The notes below the pieces were generated by a model. It was not told the origin of the DNA. It worked only from the letters and a program-made list of their open reading frames with translations, and did not search any database. Below are positions 1 through 9,140 of a DNA stretch of 64,000 bases, piece by piece (positions within the stretch are counted from its first letter, which is position 1; each line of letters starts with the position of its first letter). A program made the position numbers and the translations under genes. This DNA comes from an uncultured Cohaesibacter sp. (GTDB lineage: Bacteria; Pseudomonadota; Alphaproteobacteria; Rhizobiales; Cohaesibacteraceae), in the NCBI RefSeq assembly GCF_963678225.1, contig NZ_OY782764.1, positions 3,353,001 through 3,417,000 on the forward strand. Reading direction: 5' to 3'.

Positions 1-296
1 AGTGTTAGGCTTTCGGTTGTTTCTCGCCAATAGCCCTGATTGAGAATGAATAGGAAGCCAAGTCCGACAAAAAGACAGATCTTCCAGCTCCTTTGCAGGA
101 ACCATGTAATGAGAACAAAAAGTGCGATGACAATGAGAGGGTGGGGGGTGTGTAACAGCCAGAGGATACCGTCAATTGCGCTTTCCAAAATGACACTGAG
201 GGTATCCAGCGCACCTTCCATATTGGTGCGAATCCATTCAAATATTGCACTCGCCCAATCCCCGACGGGGATCTTGTGGGAATAGAGCCAATCCAC
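1..296 (-). CDS. choW: choline ABC transporter permease ChoW (partial, 3' end outside window)
   Basis: N-terminal 98 residues of the membrane permease that moves choline through the inner membrane with ChoX and an ATPase (ChoV, expected beyond the left edge). The frame starts MDWLYSHKIPVGDWASAIF and runs into hydrophobic segments (LIVIALFVLITWFL, ICLFVGLGFLFIL), as in ProW/ChoW-type permeases. The start is GTG at 296, chosen because AAGGAA lies about 8 bases upstream and the reading begins like other ChoW proteins. It sits 93 bp downstream of choX on the same strand, so the two are probably one operon. The longer open frame on the same strand is out of phase and is not the gene. Confidence is good on the family and moderate on choline as the only substrate. 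Confidence 0.82.
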   Translation of the reverse strand, partial: MDWLYSHKIPVGDWASAIFEWIRTNMEGALDTLSVILESAIDGILWLLHTPHPLIVIALFVLITWFLQRSWKICLFVGLGFLFILNQGYWRETTESLT

Positions 297-389
297 AGTA
301 AACGTTCCTTATTTTCTTCTTGTTTGGGCATGGACTTGCCACGCCAAAGGAAAGACCCCGCCAGTGGCGAGGTCCATGATAGGTGCCGA

Positions 390-1310
390 TTAAAGCCCAA
401 GGGCCGTTTTTGCCGCTGGCAGAGCGTCGTCGCCATCCAAGGTTTTGACACCATCAAGCCAGCCATCAAGCACTGCAGGGTTGGCCTTGAGCCATTCGGC
501 TGCCGCATCTTCGGCCTTTTTGCCGTCGTTAAGAATGGACCCCATGATCTCGTTTTCCATTTTGAGGGAGAATTCGAGGTTATTCAGCAGCTTGCCAACA
601 TTCGGGCATTCCTTGACATAGCCCGCGCGGACGTTGGTATAGACCGTTGCTCCACCATAGTTCGGGCCGAAATAGTCATCGCCTCCGCTGAGGTAAGTCA
701 GGTCAAAGTTGGCATTCATCGGATGAGGTTCCCAGCCTAGGAACACGATCGGCTTGTCGCGTTTGGAAAGACGCTCCACCTGGCTGAGCATGCCCTGTTC
801 AGAGCTCTCTCGTACGGAAAAATCGCCAAGGCCGAAGGCATCTTTCTCGATCATGTCCATGATCAGACGGTTGCCATCATTGCCCGGCTCAATGCCATAG
901 ATAACGCTTTTCAGCTCATCGGCATGCTCGGCAATGGAAGCAAAGTCGCTGATACCGAGTTTTGCTCCCGCAGCGTTGGTTGCTAGCGTATATTTGGCAC
1001 CTTCCAGATTGGCGCGTACGGTCTCAACGCTTCCCTTTTCCCGATAGGGTTTGATGTCGGCTTCCATCGTCGGCATCCAGTTGCCCAGAAACACATCCAC
1101 TTTGCCTTCTTCCAAAGAGATGTAGGTAACAGGCACGGATAGCACGCGGGTTTCTGTTTTATAGCCAATAGTTTTCAGCACTGTTGAAGTGGCTGCGGTC
1201 GTCGCGGTGATGTCTGTCCAGCCGACGTCCGAGAATGTCACTGTCGAACAATCAGCAAAAGCAGCAGTGGTGGACAGGGCAAGGATAGAGGCGGCGGTTG
1301 CCAGTTTCAT
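390..1310 (-). CDS. choX: choline-binding periplasmic protein ChoX
   Basis: Periplasmic substrate-binding protein of the choline ABC transporter, OpuAC/ProX-type fold, about 306 residues. A signal peptide (MKLATAASILALSTTAAFA) ends before DCSTVTFSDVGWTD, the typical start of the mature protein in this family. VFLGNWMPTME, YGIEPGNDGNR and VFLGWEPHPMN are the recognisable ligand-pocket blocks rich in Trp and acidic residues. The ATG at 1310 is preferred over the TTG 18 bases upstream because GAGAG lies just before the ATG and the signal peptide starts there. It is transcribed away from betI over a shared control region and is followed by choW. Glycine betaine or proline betaine are alternative ligands, but the bet context favours choline. 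Confidence 0.88.
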   Translation of the reverse strand: MKLATAASILALSTTAAFADCSTVTFSDVGWTDITATTAATSTVLKTIGYKTETRVLSVPVTYISLEEGKVDVFLGNWMPTMEADIKPYREKGSVETVRANLEGAKYTLATNAAGAKLGISDFASIAEHADELKSVIYGIEPGNDGNRLIMDMIEKDAFGLGDFSVRESSEQGMLSQVERLSKRDKPIVFLGWEPHPMNANFDLTYLSGGDDYFGPNYGGATVYTNVRAGYVKECPNVGKLLNNLEFSLKMENEIMGSILNDGKKAEDAAAEWLKANPAVLDGWLDGVKTLDGDDALPAAKTALGL

Positions 1311-1351
1311 AACGTCTCTCGCTTTCAAATCGCTAGGTGTAGGAATAAAAA

Positions 1352-1379
1352 GTTATTGATTGACTAGTCAATAAATAAC
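1352..1379. promoter_or_regulatory. BetI-type operator palindrome between choX and betI
   Basis: A 28-bp inverted repeat with a single mismatched pair (1358/1373). Its perfect core is ATTGACTAGTCAAT (1359-1372). It lies in the 111-bp gap between divergent choX and betI. BetI of enterobacteria and rhizobia binds AT-rich dyads of this style, and choline relieves the repression. The position suggests that one site controls both the uptake operon and betIBA. Confidence 0.75.
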
Positions 1380-1421
1380 AGGGTAAATGATTTTTGCAAC
1401 CCTCAATCAGGATTTCTCATT

Positions 1422-2069
1422 TTGGTTAGAAAAGCAGAACATGAAAGACGTGCAGAGTTGATCGCCGCGACAATCCGCGAAATCGCTGCCGTCGGGTCAC
1501 TGAATGTAACGACCAGTCAGATAGCCAAGAGTGCTGGTGTCTCGTCTGGCTTGGCCTTTCACTATTTCAAGGACAAGGACAGCCTGTTCCTTGCGGCCAT
1601 GCGCGATATTCTCATGCGTTATGGTATGGAAGTGCGCGAAGAGTTGCGCAAGGTGGACACGCCGGAAGAAAGATTGAAGGCCATTGCCTATGCCAGCTTT
1701 GAGCACAAGAACTTCCGCCGTGAGACTATCGCGGCATGGCTTAACTTTTACACATTGGCCCTCAAATCAGCCGAGGCGCGCAGGCTGCTTTACGTCTACC
1801 AGCGCCGTCTGCACAGCAACCTTGTCTATGATTTGCGCTCCCTTGTCGGAGAGCGCGCCCCTGATGTCGCAAGGCGAATCGCCGGTCTTATAGACGGTCT
1901 CTACCTTCGTTATGCCCTCGATGGCACGGACAATATGGGACATGAGGCCGGTGAGCATGTGCTCAGGGCTTTGGCTGCAGAATGTACCGAAATCCAAGAA
2001 AATGAAGATCTTTCCATCGAAGAGGCTGACCCAAGCCCGATGGATCCAATTGCCAAACCGCAGGAGTAA
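1422..2069 (+). CDS. betI: TetR-family choline-responsive repressor BetI
   Basis: Transcriptional repressor of choline-to-betaine genes, 215 residues. The N-terminal TetR helix-turn-helix is clear ([20 protein letters not shown], about residues 30-50). The C-terminal ligand domain carries [13 protein letters not shown] and [12 protein letters not shown], typical of BetI. The start is TTG at 1422, with AGGA about 9 bases upstream and no better ATG near the N-terminus. The last 20 residues form an acidic, proline-containing tail longer than in E. coli BetI. It precedes betB by only 5 bp, so betIBA is one operon, repressed by its own product through the upstream palindrome. Confidence 0.9.
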   Translation: MVRKAEHERRAELIAATIREIAAVGSLNVTTSQIAKSAGVSSGLAFHYFKDKDSLFLAAMRDILMRYGMEVREELRKVDTPEERLKAIAYASFEHKNFRRETIAAWLNFYTLALKSAEARRLLYVYQRRLHSNLVYDLRSLVGERAPDVARRIAGLIDGLYLRYALDGTDNMGHEAGEHVLRALAAECTEIQENEDLSIEEADPSPMDPIAKPQE

Positions 2070-2074
2070 TTTGC

Positions 2075-3535
2075 ATGAGCATGGTTTTTCAGCCACCCGC
2101 AAGCCATTTTGTGAATGGGCAATATGTTGAAGACGAGTCCGGAACGCCCATTCCTGTCATCTATCCGGCTACGGGTGAAGAGATCGCGCGCGTTTATGCG
2201 GCAACGCCCTCTATCATAGATCAGGCGATCTCTTCGGCCATGGCTGCCCAAAAGCAATGGGCCGCTCTTTCTGGCACCGAACGGGGCAGGGTGCTCACCC
2301 GCGCAGCCCATATCATGTGGGAACGCAATCAGGAACTATCCGAGATAGAAACCCACGACACCGGCAAACCACTATCCGAAACCTTGATTGCCGATGCTGC
2401 CTCCGGTGCAGATGCTCTGGAATATTTCGGCGGATTGGCCGGAACCCTGACAGGCGAATATATCCCGGTTGCCGGGGATGACTTTGTCTATACCCGCAGG
2501 GAACCTCTTGGCGTTTGTGTCGGTCTTGGGGCCTGGAACTATCCTATTCAAATCGCCTCATGGAAGGCCGCTCCAGCTCTGGCTTGTGGGAATGCCATGA
2601 TCTTCAAGCCCTCTGAGGAAACCACGCTGACTGCGCTGAAGCTAGCAGAAATTCTGAAAGAAGCCGGAGCGCCTGCTGGCCTGTTCAATGTCATTCAGGG
2701 CTATGGTGAAGTCGGAGCTACGCTTGTTGAAGACCCACGTATTGCCAAGGTATCGCTCACAGGCTCTGTGCCAACCGGACAGAAAGTTTACGCCAGCGCT
2801 GCATCAACCCTCAAACACGCGACTATGGAATTGGGGGGCAAATCGCCGATCATCATCTTTGATGATGCTGATCTGGAAAACGCCGTGTCTGCTGCAATCA
2901 ATGGCAATTTCTATTCCACTGGACAGATTTGTTCTAATGGCACGCGTGTTTTCGTGCAAAACGGCATTAAGGAGGCCTTCCTTGCGCGCCTAACCGAGCG
3001 CATGAAAGGGGCCGTCATCGGTGACCCCATGAATGAAGCCACCACTATCGGCCCCATGATTTCCGATAAACAGCGCTCCATTGTAGAGGGCTACATCAAA
3101 AAGGGAATCGAGGAAGGGGCTAACCTTGTTGCTGGCGGTAACGCTATCTCCGGAGACGGTTTCTATATGGAGCTGACCGTTTTTGCCGATGTGATGGACG
3201 ATATGACCATCGCTCGTGAAGAGATTTTCGGTCCTGTCATGTCAGTTCTTTCCTTCGAGAGTGAAGAAGAATCTATTCTGCGGGCCAATGATACCGCCTT
3301 CGGCTTGGCCGCTGGCGTCTTTACCAAGGATCTGAGCCGGGCCCATCGCGTGGCGGCTCAGTTCGAAGCGGGTACCTGCTACATCAACACCTACAATCTA
3401 ACACCGGTGGAAGCGCCCTTCGGCGGCATGAAAATGTCTGGCGTTGGACGCGAGAATTCCAAGGCTGCCATCGAGCATTATAGCCAGATGAAATCCGTTT
3501 ACGTGTGTATGGGCGACACGGAGGCGCCGTTTTAA
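2075..3535 (+). CDS. betB: betaine aldehyde dehydrogenase
   Basis: NAD(P)-dependent oxidation of betaine aldehyde to glycine betaine, the second step of osmoprotectant synthesis from choline, in the cytoplasm. The 486-residue length fits the ALDH family. Visible motifs are the Rossmann part [14 protein letters not shown], the catalytic glutamate in MELGGKSP, the nucleophilic cysteine in [22 protein letters not shown], and [16 protein letters not shown] near the end. It is the second gene of betIBA and its stop codon overlaps the betA start by one base. The start ATG lies just after the betI stop. There is no sign of damage. Confidence 0.95.
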   Translation: MSMVFQPPASHFVNGQYVEDESGTPIPVIYPATGEEIARVYAATPSIIDQAISSAMAAQKQWAALSGTERGRVLTRAAHIMWERNQELSEIETHDTGKPLSETLIADAASGADALEYFGGLAGTLTGEYIPVAGDDFVYTRREPLGVCVGLGAWNYPIQIASWKAAPALACGNAMIFKPSEETTLTALKLAEILKEAGAPAGLFNVIQGYGEVGATLVEDPRIAKVSLTGSVPTGQKVYASAASTLKHATMELGGKSPIIIFDDADLENAVSAAINGNFYSTGQICSNGTRVFVQNGIKEAFLARLTERMKGAVIGDPMNEATTIGPMISDKQRSIVEGYIKKGIEEGANLVAGGNAISGDGFYMELTVFADVMDDMTIAREEIFGPVMSVLSFESEEESILRANDTAFGLAAGVFTKDLSRAHRVAAQFEAGTCYINTYNLTPVEAPFGGMKMSGVGRENSKAAIEHYSQMKSVYVCMGDTEAPF

Positions 3536-5190
3536 TGCAAGCTGATTATGTAATTATCGGATCCGGTTCCGCCGGTAGCGCAACCGCTTATCGTCTCGCT
3601 GAAGCTGGCAAAACTGTCATTGTGATCGAACAGGGGGGGACCGATATCGGGCCCTTCATCCAGATGCCTGCCGCCTTGTCCTATCCCATGAATATGCCAA
3701 TCTATGATTGGGGATTTGCCAGTGAACCGGAGCCCCATCTTGGCGGCCGCAGCCTCGTCACTCCACGCGGCAAGATCATTGGCGGGACGTCTTCCATCAA
3801 TGGTATGGTCTATGTGCGCGGGCATGCTTGCGACTATGATCATTGGGATGAAACTGGCGCCACCGGTTGGTCCTATGCTGATGTGCTTCCCTATTTCAAA
3901 CGCATGGAAAACTGGCATTCGGGCGGCCACGGGGGCGATCCTGAATGGCGCGGTAAGAGCGGCCCGCTCCATGTGACACGTGGTCCGCGTAACAATGTGC
4001 TGATTAAGGCCTTCGAACAGGCTGGCAAAGAGGCTGGCTATGAAATGACCGCCGACTATAACGGCGAAAAGCAGGAAGGTTTCGGCCCACTGGAAGCCAC
4101 CATCTGGAAGGGTGACCGCTGGTCATGCGTCAAGGCCTATCTCAAACCGGCCATGAAGACGGGCCGCTGTGAGTTGGTCAAAGCCTTTGCTCAGAAAATC
4201 GTGATCGAAGATGGGCGCGCCAAGGGCGTAGAGGTGATGCGCAAGGGCAAGACCGAGGTCATCACGGCCAACAGCGAGGTGATCGTCGCTGCGTCCTCCA
4301 TCAATTCCCCCAAGCTGCTCATGCTTTCGGGCATTGGGCCAGCGGAGGAACTGAAGAGCCACGGAATTGATGTGATCGCCGATCGCCCCGGCGTTGGCAA
4401 GAATCTGCAGGACCATCTAGAACTCTACATCCAGCAGGCATGCACCAAGCCGATCACCCTGTACAAATACTGGAACCTCTTCGGAAAGGGGCTTGTGGGA
4501 GCGCAATGGCTCTTCACGCGGACTGGTCTTGGCGCATCCAACCAGTTTGAAAGCGGTGCCTTTGTTCGCTCGGCTGCTGGGGTCAAATATCCGGATATCC
4601 AGTTCCACTTCCTGCCAATCGCCGTACGCTATGATGGGCAAGTGGCAGCCGAAGGCCATGGTTTCCAGGCCCATGTTGGCCCGATGCGCTCTAAATCTCG
4701 CGGCGAGGTGACGCTTAAATCCGCAGATCCGAAAGAAGATCCGCGTATCCTCTTCAACTATATGTCCCATGAGGATGACTGGCGCGACTTCCGCATATGC
4801 ATCGAGTTGACCCGTGAACTGTTTGGGCAGGAAGCCTTCGCTCCTTATCGGGGCAAGGAAATCCAGCCTGGCTCTCATGTGACGAGCGAAGACGATCTCA
4901 ACGAGTTCATTCGCGCCAATGTCGAGAGCGCCTTCCATCCATGCGGCACTTGCAAGATGGGCGCAAAAGACGATCCGCTGGCCGTCGTTGATCCAGACCT
5001 CAAGGTAATTGGTGTTGAAGGGCTGCGCGTCGCTGACAGTTCCATCTTCCCGCAGATTAACAACGGCAACCTCAACGGCCCGTCCATTTTGGTCGGCGAA
5101 AAGGCTGCCGATCACATCTTGGGTAAAATGCTGCCCCGTGATGAGGCTGAGCCATGGATTCACCCCAATTGGCAGACCAGCCAGCGATAG
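3535..5190 (+). CDS. betA: choline dehydrogenase (GMC oxidoreductase)
   Basis: FAD-dependent, membrane-associated oxidation of choline to betaine aldehyde. This 551-residue protein begins [23 protein letters not shown], the dinucleotide-binding motif of GMC oxidoreductases, and holds [14 protein letters not shown] and the C-terminal block with His ([10 protein letters not shown]) and [10 protein letters not shown]. The ATG at 3535 overlaps the betB stop as TAATG and is preferred to an in-frame start 30 bases upstream inside betB. It is the last gene of the operon. A decayed second copy of codons around 4771-4937 is found 10.5 kb downstream at 15261-15427. Confidence 0.95.
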   Translation: MQADYVIIGSGSAGSATAYRLAEAGKTVIVIEQGGTDIGPFIQMPAALSYPMNMPIYDWGFASEPEPHLGGRSLVTPRGKIIGGTSSINGMVYVRGHACDYDHWDETGATGWSYADVLPYFKRMENWHSGGHGGDPEWRGKSGPLHVTRGPRNNVLIKAFEQAGKEAGYEMTADYNGEKQEGFGPLEATIWKGDRWSCVKAYLKPAMKTGRCELVKAFAQKIVIEDGRAKGVEVMRKGKTEVITANSEVIVAASSINSPKLLMLSGIGPAEELKSHGIDVIADRPGVGKNLQDHLELYIQQACTKPITLYKYWNLFGKGLVGAQWLFTRTGLGASNQFESGAFVRSAAGVKYPDIQFHFLPIAVRYDGQVAAEGHGFQAHVGPMRSKSRGEVTLKSADPKEDPRILFNYMSHEDDWRDFRICIELTRELFGQEAFAPYRGKEIQPGSHVTSEDDLNEFIRANVESAFHPCGTCKMGAKDDPLAVVDPDLKVIGVEGLRVADSSIFPQINNGNLNGPSILVGEKAADHILGKMLPRDEAEPWIHPNWQTSQR

Positions 5191-5387
5191 GGCATTGGGC
5201 TGCCAAGGATAGTCCTAAGCGAATAAGCAAAGCCGACGCGCACAAGCTGCCGTCGGCCTTGTTTCAATGTGTGTAAGGAAAGCGCTATCGTGGCAATGGA
5301 TGTATCAACCGTCCCTCATATTGAGGACTGCACGCGCCAGGAAGAAAACTGGGCCTGTCACGGTTTTGTTCCGCTCCTGGAACTCAT

Positions 5388-6250
5388 TTAGGCTACTTTT
5401 CTTTCGAAAGCCAAGGGGCTTTTCCAGCCGAGGGCCGAATGTTTTCTTCGCGGATTGTAGAAACCATTGATGTACTCAAAAATTGCCACTTCAGCTTGCC
5501 TTATAGATAGCCATCTTTTCCTCCAGATCAATTCGGCCTTGATGGTCTTGAAGAATGACTCCACCGCCGCATTATCATAACAGTTGCCATTTCCACTCAT
5601 GGATGGCCTGAAGCCGTGTTGACGCAGGATTTTCTGATAATCATGAGAGCAATATTGGCTGCCGCGATCAGTGTGGTGAATACAGCACCGGGGTGGTGTG
5701 GTTACCGCAACGCGATTGCGATATTCAGGGCTCCGTTCGCCAAGTCTCGTTTCATTCGGTTGCTGACAGCCCAACCGGTCACTCGGAGGGAATGAAGATC
5801 TAGGGTCACGGCGAGATACAGCCATCCCTCGCGGGTCCAGATATAACTGATGTCGCTAGCCTATTTCTGATTGGGTTTGTTGGCAGAGAAATCCCAGTTC
5901 ACAAGGTTGGGCGTGATATTGAAGCTGTGATTGCTATCGGACGTGGCGGTGTATTTGCGGGTTCTCTTCACACAAATGCCATACTCTCGTATCAGACGAG
6001 CCACGCGCCGATGGCCAACATTCAGACCCAGTTTCTTCAATTCTTCTGTCATGCGCGGTCGGCCATAGCTACCCAGGCTGAGGCGCGATTGCTCCTTTAT
6101 ATGGGGCAGAACAATCTATCAGCCCGTTGTTTTTGACTTACGGAGCGCTTGCAAAAGGCACGAAAGCCCCGATTTCTGACTTCCATGACCTGATAGAGAC
6201 GTGTGATGGAAAACGACTTTCGGTGTTTCTCAAAAAATCTGAACCTCATG
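5388..6250 (-). pseudogene. IS3-family transposase orfB, broken by stops and frameshifts
   Basis: DDE transposase catalytic subunit of an IS3-type element, read in at least three separate pieces. Recognisable blocks in order are FFEKHRKSFSITRLYQVM, then after a shift EQSRLSLGSYGRPRM and LNVGHRRVARLIREYGI, then DISYIWTREGWLYLAVTLDLHS, then after another shift HHTDRGSQYCSHDYQKIL and the end NAAVESFFKTIKAELI through SPLAFERKVA. These include the D, D and E positions of the catalytic triad. The Trp expected after QK is a TAG stop near 5861. It cannot make an intact transposase. Confidence 0.85.
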
Positions 6251-6520
6251 ACTTTTGGCTCGCGAAGAACACCGTGGCTTTTTTAGAATGTCTCGCTCCT
6301 CCTTGAAGACACGGATCTCCCGTCGAAGCTGTTTATTTTCCTTCGCAAGCTCCAAATCCCCGCTCGTCACGTCGCCAGTGGTTTTATGGGTGGTGACCCA
6401 TTTGTTCAGGGTCGACAGGCCTATGCCGAGGTCAGAGGCAACCTGCTTACGTATAAGGCCGCTGATCATCGCTATACGCACCGCTTCTTGTCGAAGTTCT
6501 TCGCCTTTGGATCATCCCAT
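6230..6520 (-). pseudogene. IS3-family transposase orfA, damaged
   Basis: Helix-turn-helix protein of the same IS, with RKQVASDLGIGLSTLNKWV followed by a leucine-zipper-like stretch (LELAKENKQLRREIRVFKEE). Upstream of residue EELRQEAV the frame is closed by TGA three codons after a plausible ATG at 6520. Near the end a run of six A (CTAAAAAAG) puts the frame into PRCSSRAK instead of the family's usual KATVFFASQKS ending. That run could be the family's -1 slippage site or a one-base loss. The nonsense codon makes a loss of function likely. Confidence 0.7.
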
Positions 6521-6576
6521 AATAAATCACCTTTGCTGCATAATATGCTTTCAAAGAAGCGGCCCGACTCCGTGAC

Positions 6577-7117
6577 TGTTCCATCTAGCGCGGTAGAGTA
6601 GGTTCGGTTTCCACCCGTTTTATCAGAAGCATACTCAGTAGCCATGATGTCGATTTTGTGTTGCATTGGAGGTTGTCCGTGTTCATCTTTGTGTTCATGT
6701 TTACAAGTTTGCCCAGTCTCATTGTTGATCCAGCTTGGATCTGATTGAGACTATCGTATCTATCCGACAGATTATGGTGTCGTTAATGTCAGGTAGGTTG
6801 GAAATCTGCTCGTGGCTCTGCTGCCCATTGCAGAAGAGGGCTGAGTGGGTTATCGCCTACTAGATTTATGCTTGTATGATAACGAGTGCATTATGGAATG
6901 GATGATTTACGTTAAAGATATGAAATTATGTATCTATTTTCTTTGTTTATAGACTCTTCCATCCATCCATGGGCTTCCGGGAAGATTGCGGCGTTGTTTG
7001 TCTCTCCAAACAATCTGCCTTAAAAACCGCTATAATTTGCGCAACGGGGCAGGTGAAAACAAGACTTGCTTGTCGGGTCCTATGCTCTACGCTGGCAATC
7101 AGGCTTCCTTCTTGACA
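6577..7117. other. intergenic region between the IS and the ABC operon
   Basis: No supported gene in about 540 bp. The sequence is AT-rich with short overlapping frames lacking ribosome-binding sites or family motifs. The right part forms the upstream region of the transporter operon. A TTGACA hexamer at 7112-7117 directly precedes the shared 19-bp element and may be a -35 box. Confidence 0.5.
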
Positions 7118-7136
7118 ATCAATTATCTGTATGACA
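7118..7136 (+). promoter_or_regulatory. shared operator-like element, copy 1 (ABC operon promoter)
   Basis: ATCAATTATCTGTATGACA, identical to the minus-strand reading of 14263-14281. It includes most of a short dyad TCTGT-ATG-ACAGA (7126-7138), and a further ATGACAGAA occurs at 7151-7159. It ends 72 bp before the dppB-like start. The second copy lies at nearly the same distance and orientation before the dehydratase gene, so both are likely bound by the GntR regulator encoded at 14507. That is inference from position. Confidence 0.65.
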
Positions 7137-7208
7137 GAAATTAAATTAATATGACAGAAAGCAAACCTGCGCCTCACGCTCGGCGGTCTATATCATGGGA
7201 GGAGCCAC

Positions 7209-8231
7209 ATGATTGCGTACAGGAGCCAGGTACAAGCCATTGTGTCCAAAGCGGGCACGATTGCTATTACCTTATTGGGTCTACTTACTCTCACTTTCAT
7301 AATCGGCAGGGTCATGCCAAACGATCCCGTACGTGCAATCGTGGGGGAAGAGGCCACGCGCGAAGTCTATGAAAATGTGTATCGCCAGCTTGGGCTTGAC
7401 CGCCCCATGTGGGAGCAATTCTACATGTATCTGCATGACGTGATGACATTGGATCTGGGTAACTCCGTGCGAACTGGTCAGCCCGTGTTGGAGGATATTC
7501 TTCACGTTATGCCAGCAACCATCGAGCTGGCGCTTTTCGCAATCATCATCAGCGCAACGTTGGGGGTAACCTTGGGGATGGTGGCTGCGGTAAACAAAGA
7601 TCGCTGGCCCGATCATCTCATTCGCGTATTTAGCCTGATGGGCCATTCCATGCCGATTTTTTGGACCGGGATGATCGCTTTGATCATATTTTATGCCAAA
7701 CTCGGCTGGGTCGGAGGCTCTGGCCGTATGAGCCAGTTTTACATTGGGCTAGAGCCGAATACGACAGGGTTTCTATTGCTCGATAGTGCAATGGCGGGGG
7801 AGTGGGATGTCTTCAAGAGTGCCCTACAGCACATCATATTGCCCGCTTCCTTGTTGGGATATTCTTCGGCTGCTTTCATCACACGTATGACCCGCAGCTT
7901 CATGCTTGATCAGATCAACCAAGAATATATCACGACGGCCCGCGTGAAAGGGCTCAGTCAGTGCAAGACTATCTGGTTCCATGCCTTTATCAATATCCGG
8001 GTGCAGCTGATCACAATTGTCGCCTTGGCTTTCGGCACATTGCTTGAAGGGTCAATCCTGATTGAGACGGTTTTTGCTTGGCCCGGCTTTGGGTCCTATC
8101 TGGTGGGCAATTTGATGATTGGCGACATGAATTCTCTTATGACCTGCGTATTGATCGTCGGCCTCATATTTACAGCGCTCAACCTGATTTCCGACATTCT
8201 TTACCGTGTGTTCGACCCGAGGACTCGCTAA
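7209..8231 (+). CDS. peptide/nickel-type ABC transporter permease (DppB-like)
   Basis: Inner-membrane permease of a family-5 (oligopeptide/dipeptide-type) ABC importer, 340 residues with about six membrane segments (AITLLGLLTLTFIIG, IELALFAIIISATLG and others). The EAA loop appears as EYITTARVKGLSQCKTIW. GTLLEGSILIETVFAWPGFG is the DppB hallmark. The ATG has a strong GGAGGAG site just upstream. It is first in a four-gene operon with only 2 bp to the next gene. The substrate is not evident from sequence: this transporter class also imports opines, oligosaccharides and glycosides, and the linked dehydratase hints at an acid-sugar-like compound. Confidence 0.88.
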   Translation: MIAYRSQVQAIVSKAGTIAITLLGLLTLTFIIGRVMPNDPVRAIVGEEATREVYENVYRQLGLDRPMWEQFYMYLHDVMTLDLGNSVRTGQPVLEDILHVMPATIELALFAIIISATLGVTLGMVAAVNKDRWPDHLIRVFSLMGHSMPIFWTGMIALIIFYAKLGWVGGSGRMSQFYIGLEPNTTGFLLLDSAMAGEWDVFKSALQHIILPASLLGYSSAAFITRMTRSFMLDQINQEYITTARVKGLSQCKTIWFHAFINIRVQLITIVALAFGTLLEGSILIETVFAWPGFGSYLVGNLMIGDMNSLMTCVLIVGLIFTALNLISDILYRVFDPRTR

Positions 8232-8233
8232 TC

Positions 8234-9136
8234 ATGACAGATCTCAACCTGACACCGAACGTCTCACAAAAAACAAGCAAGCCCCAATGGCTTGTTTCCG
8301 CTCAGAACCTTGTTCTGTTCCTCTTAAAAAATCCCACGTCAGCCTATGGTCTGTTTGTGCTGTCACTGCTGATCATTCTGGCAATTATTGGGCCATTGCT
8401 TGCGACACACGACCCCTATATTCAGGATTTGCGCAATGCTTTACAGGCTCCAAACGGGGAACACTATTTTGGTACCGACGAATTGGGGCGGGATATATAT
8501 AGTCGTCTTCTTTACGGAACACGCATTTCTCTAACAATCATTGGAATTGTCTCAGTCGTCGTTGGTCCGATTGGTCTGACTATCGGAACGGTTGCGGGCT
8601 ATCTTGGCGGTAAGGTAGATACGATATTGATGCGGATCACCGACATCTTCCTATCGTTTCCTTCTCTCATCCTGTCGCTGGCATTCGTGGCTGCCTTGGG
8701 CCCGAGCCTTTACAATGCGATCATCGCCATTTCCTTGACTGCGTGGCCTCCAATTGCGCGTTTGGCACGTGCGGAAACCCTGACTTTCCGGCAGACAGAT
8801 TACATTGCCGCAGCGCGACTTCAGGGGGCATCAAGTTTTCGCATCATCTGGCGCTCGATTGTTCCTATGTGTCTGCCATCTGTGATCATTCGCCTGACGC
8901 TCAATATGGCGGTTGTGATTCTTACAGCAGCCGGGCTCGGTTTTCTGGGGCTGGGCGCTCAGCCGCCTCTGCCTGAATGGGGAGCCATGATTGCAACGGG
9001 GCGTCGTTACATGATCGATAGCTGGTGGGTGGTTACCTTCCCTGGTATCGCGATTTTCTGTGTCTCTCTTGGCTTCAACCTCTTGGGTGATGGCCTGCGG
9101 GATGCACTTGATCCAAAACAGCTAAACCGGAGATAA
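8234..9136 (+). CDS. peptide/nickel-type ABC transporter permease (DppC-like)
   Basis: Second permease subunit, 300 residues. HYFGTDELGRDIYSRLLYGTR is the classic N-terminal DppC/OppC block, and the EAA loop is DYIAAARLQGASSFRIIW. ILTAAGLGFLGLGAQPPLPEWG and NLLGDGLRDALDP close the protein. The ATG at 8234 follows the upstream stop by 2 bp and is preferred to a long out-of-register extension starting inside the first permease. It pairs with the DppB-like subunit to form the channel. Confidence 0.88.
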   Translation: MTDLNLTPNVSQKTSKPQWLVSAQNLVLFLLKNPTSAYGLFVLSLLIILAIIGPLLATHDPYIQDLRNALQAPNGEHYFGTDELGRDIYSRLLYGTRISLTIIGIVSVVVGPIGLTIGTVAGYLGGKVDTILMRITDIFLSFPSLILSLAFVAALGPSLYNAIIAISLTAWPPIARLARAETLTFRQTDYIAAARLQGASSFRIIWRSIVPMCLPSVIIRLTLNMAVVILTAAGLGFLGLGAQPPLPEWGAMIATGRRYMIDSWWVVTFPGIAIFCVSLGFNLLGDGLRDALDPKQLNRR

Positions 9137-9140
9137 CAGG

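Larger units (their letters stand above)
5357..6576 (-). mobile_element. degenerate IS3-family insertion sequence
   Basis: About 1.2 kb carrying orfA- and orfB-like frames on the minus strand between imperfect terminal inverted repeats. The left end reads GTCACGG then CCGCT (5357-5375) and the right end, read on the minus strand from 6576, also begins GTCACGG with CCGCT at the same spacing. No convincing target duplication is seen. Both transposase frames are broken, so the copy is inactive unless complemented. It sits 167 bp after betA and marks the left edge of the accessory cluster. Confidence 0.75.

Noticed and set aside
5-508. 167-residue open frame on the minus strand at the left edge
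   Set aside because: It overlaps choW and choX in another phase, has no family features, and the correct choW frame is readable beside it.
4417-5163. 248-residue minus-strand frame inside betA
   Set aside because: It is the antisense shadow of the strongly conserved betA reading frame and has no ribosome-binding site.
6472-6666. 64-residue frame crossing the right end of the IS
   Set aside because: It spans the element boundary and overlaps damaged orfA. It could hold a few codons of a disrupted gene, but nothing supports it.
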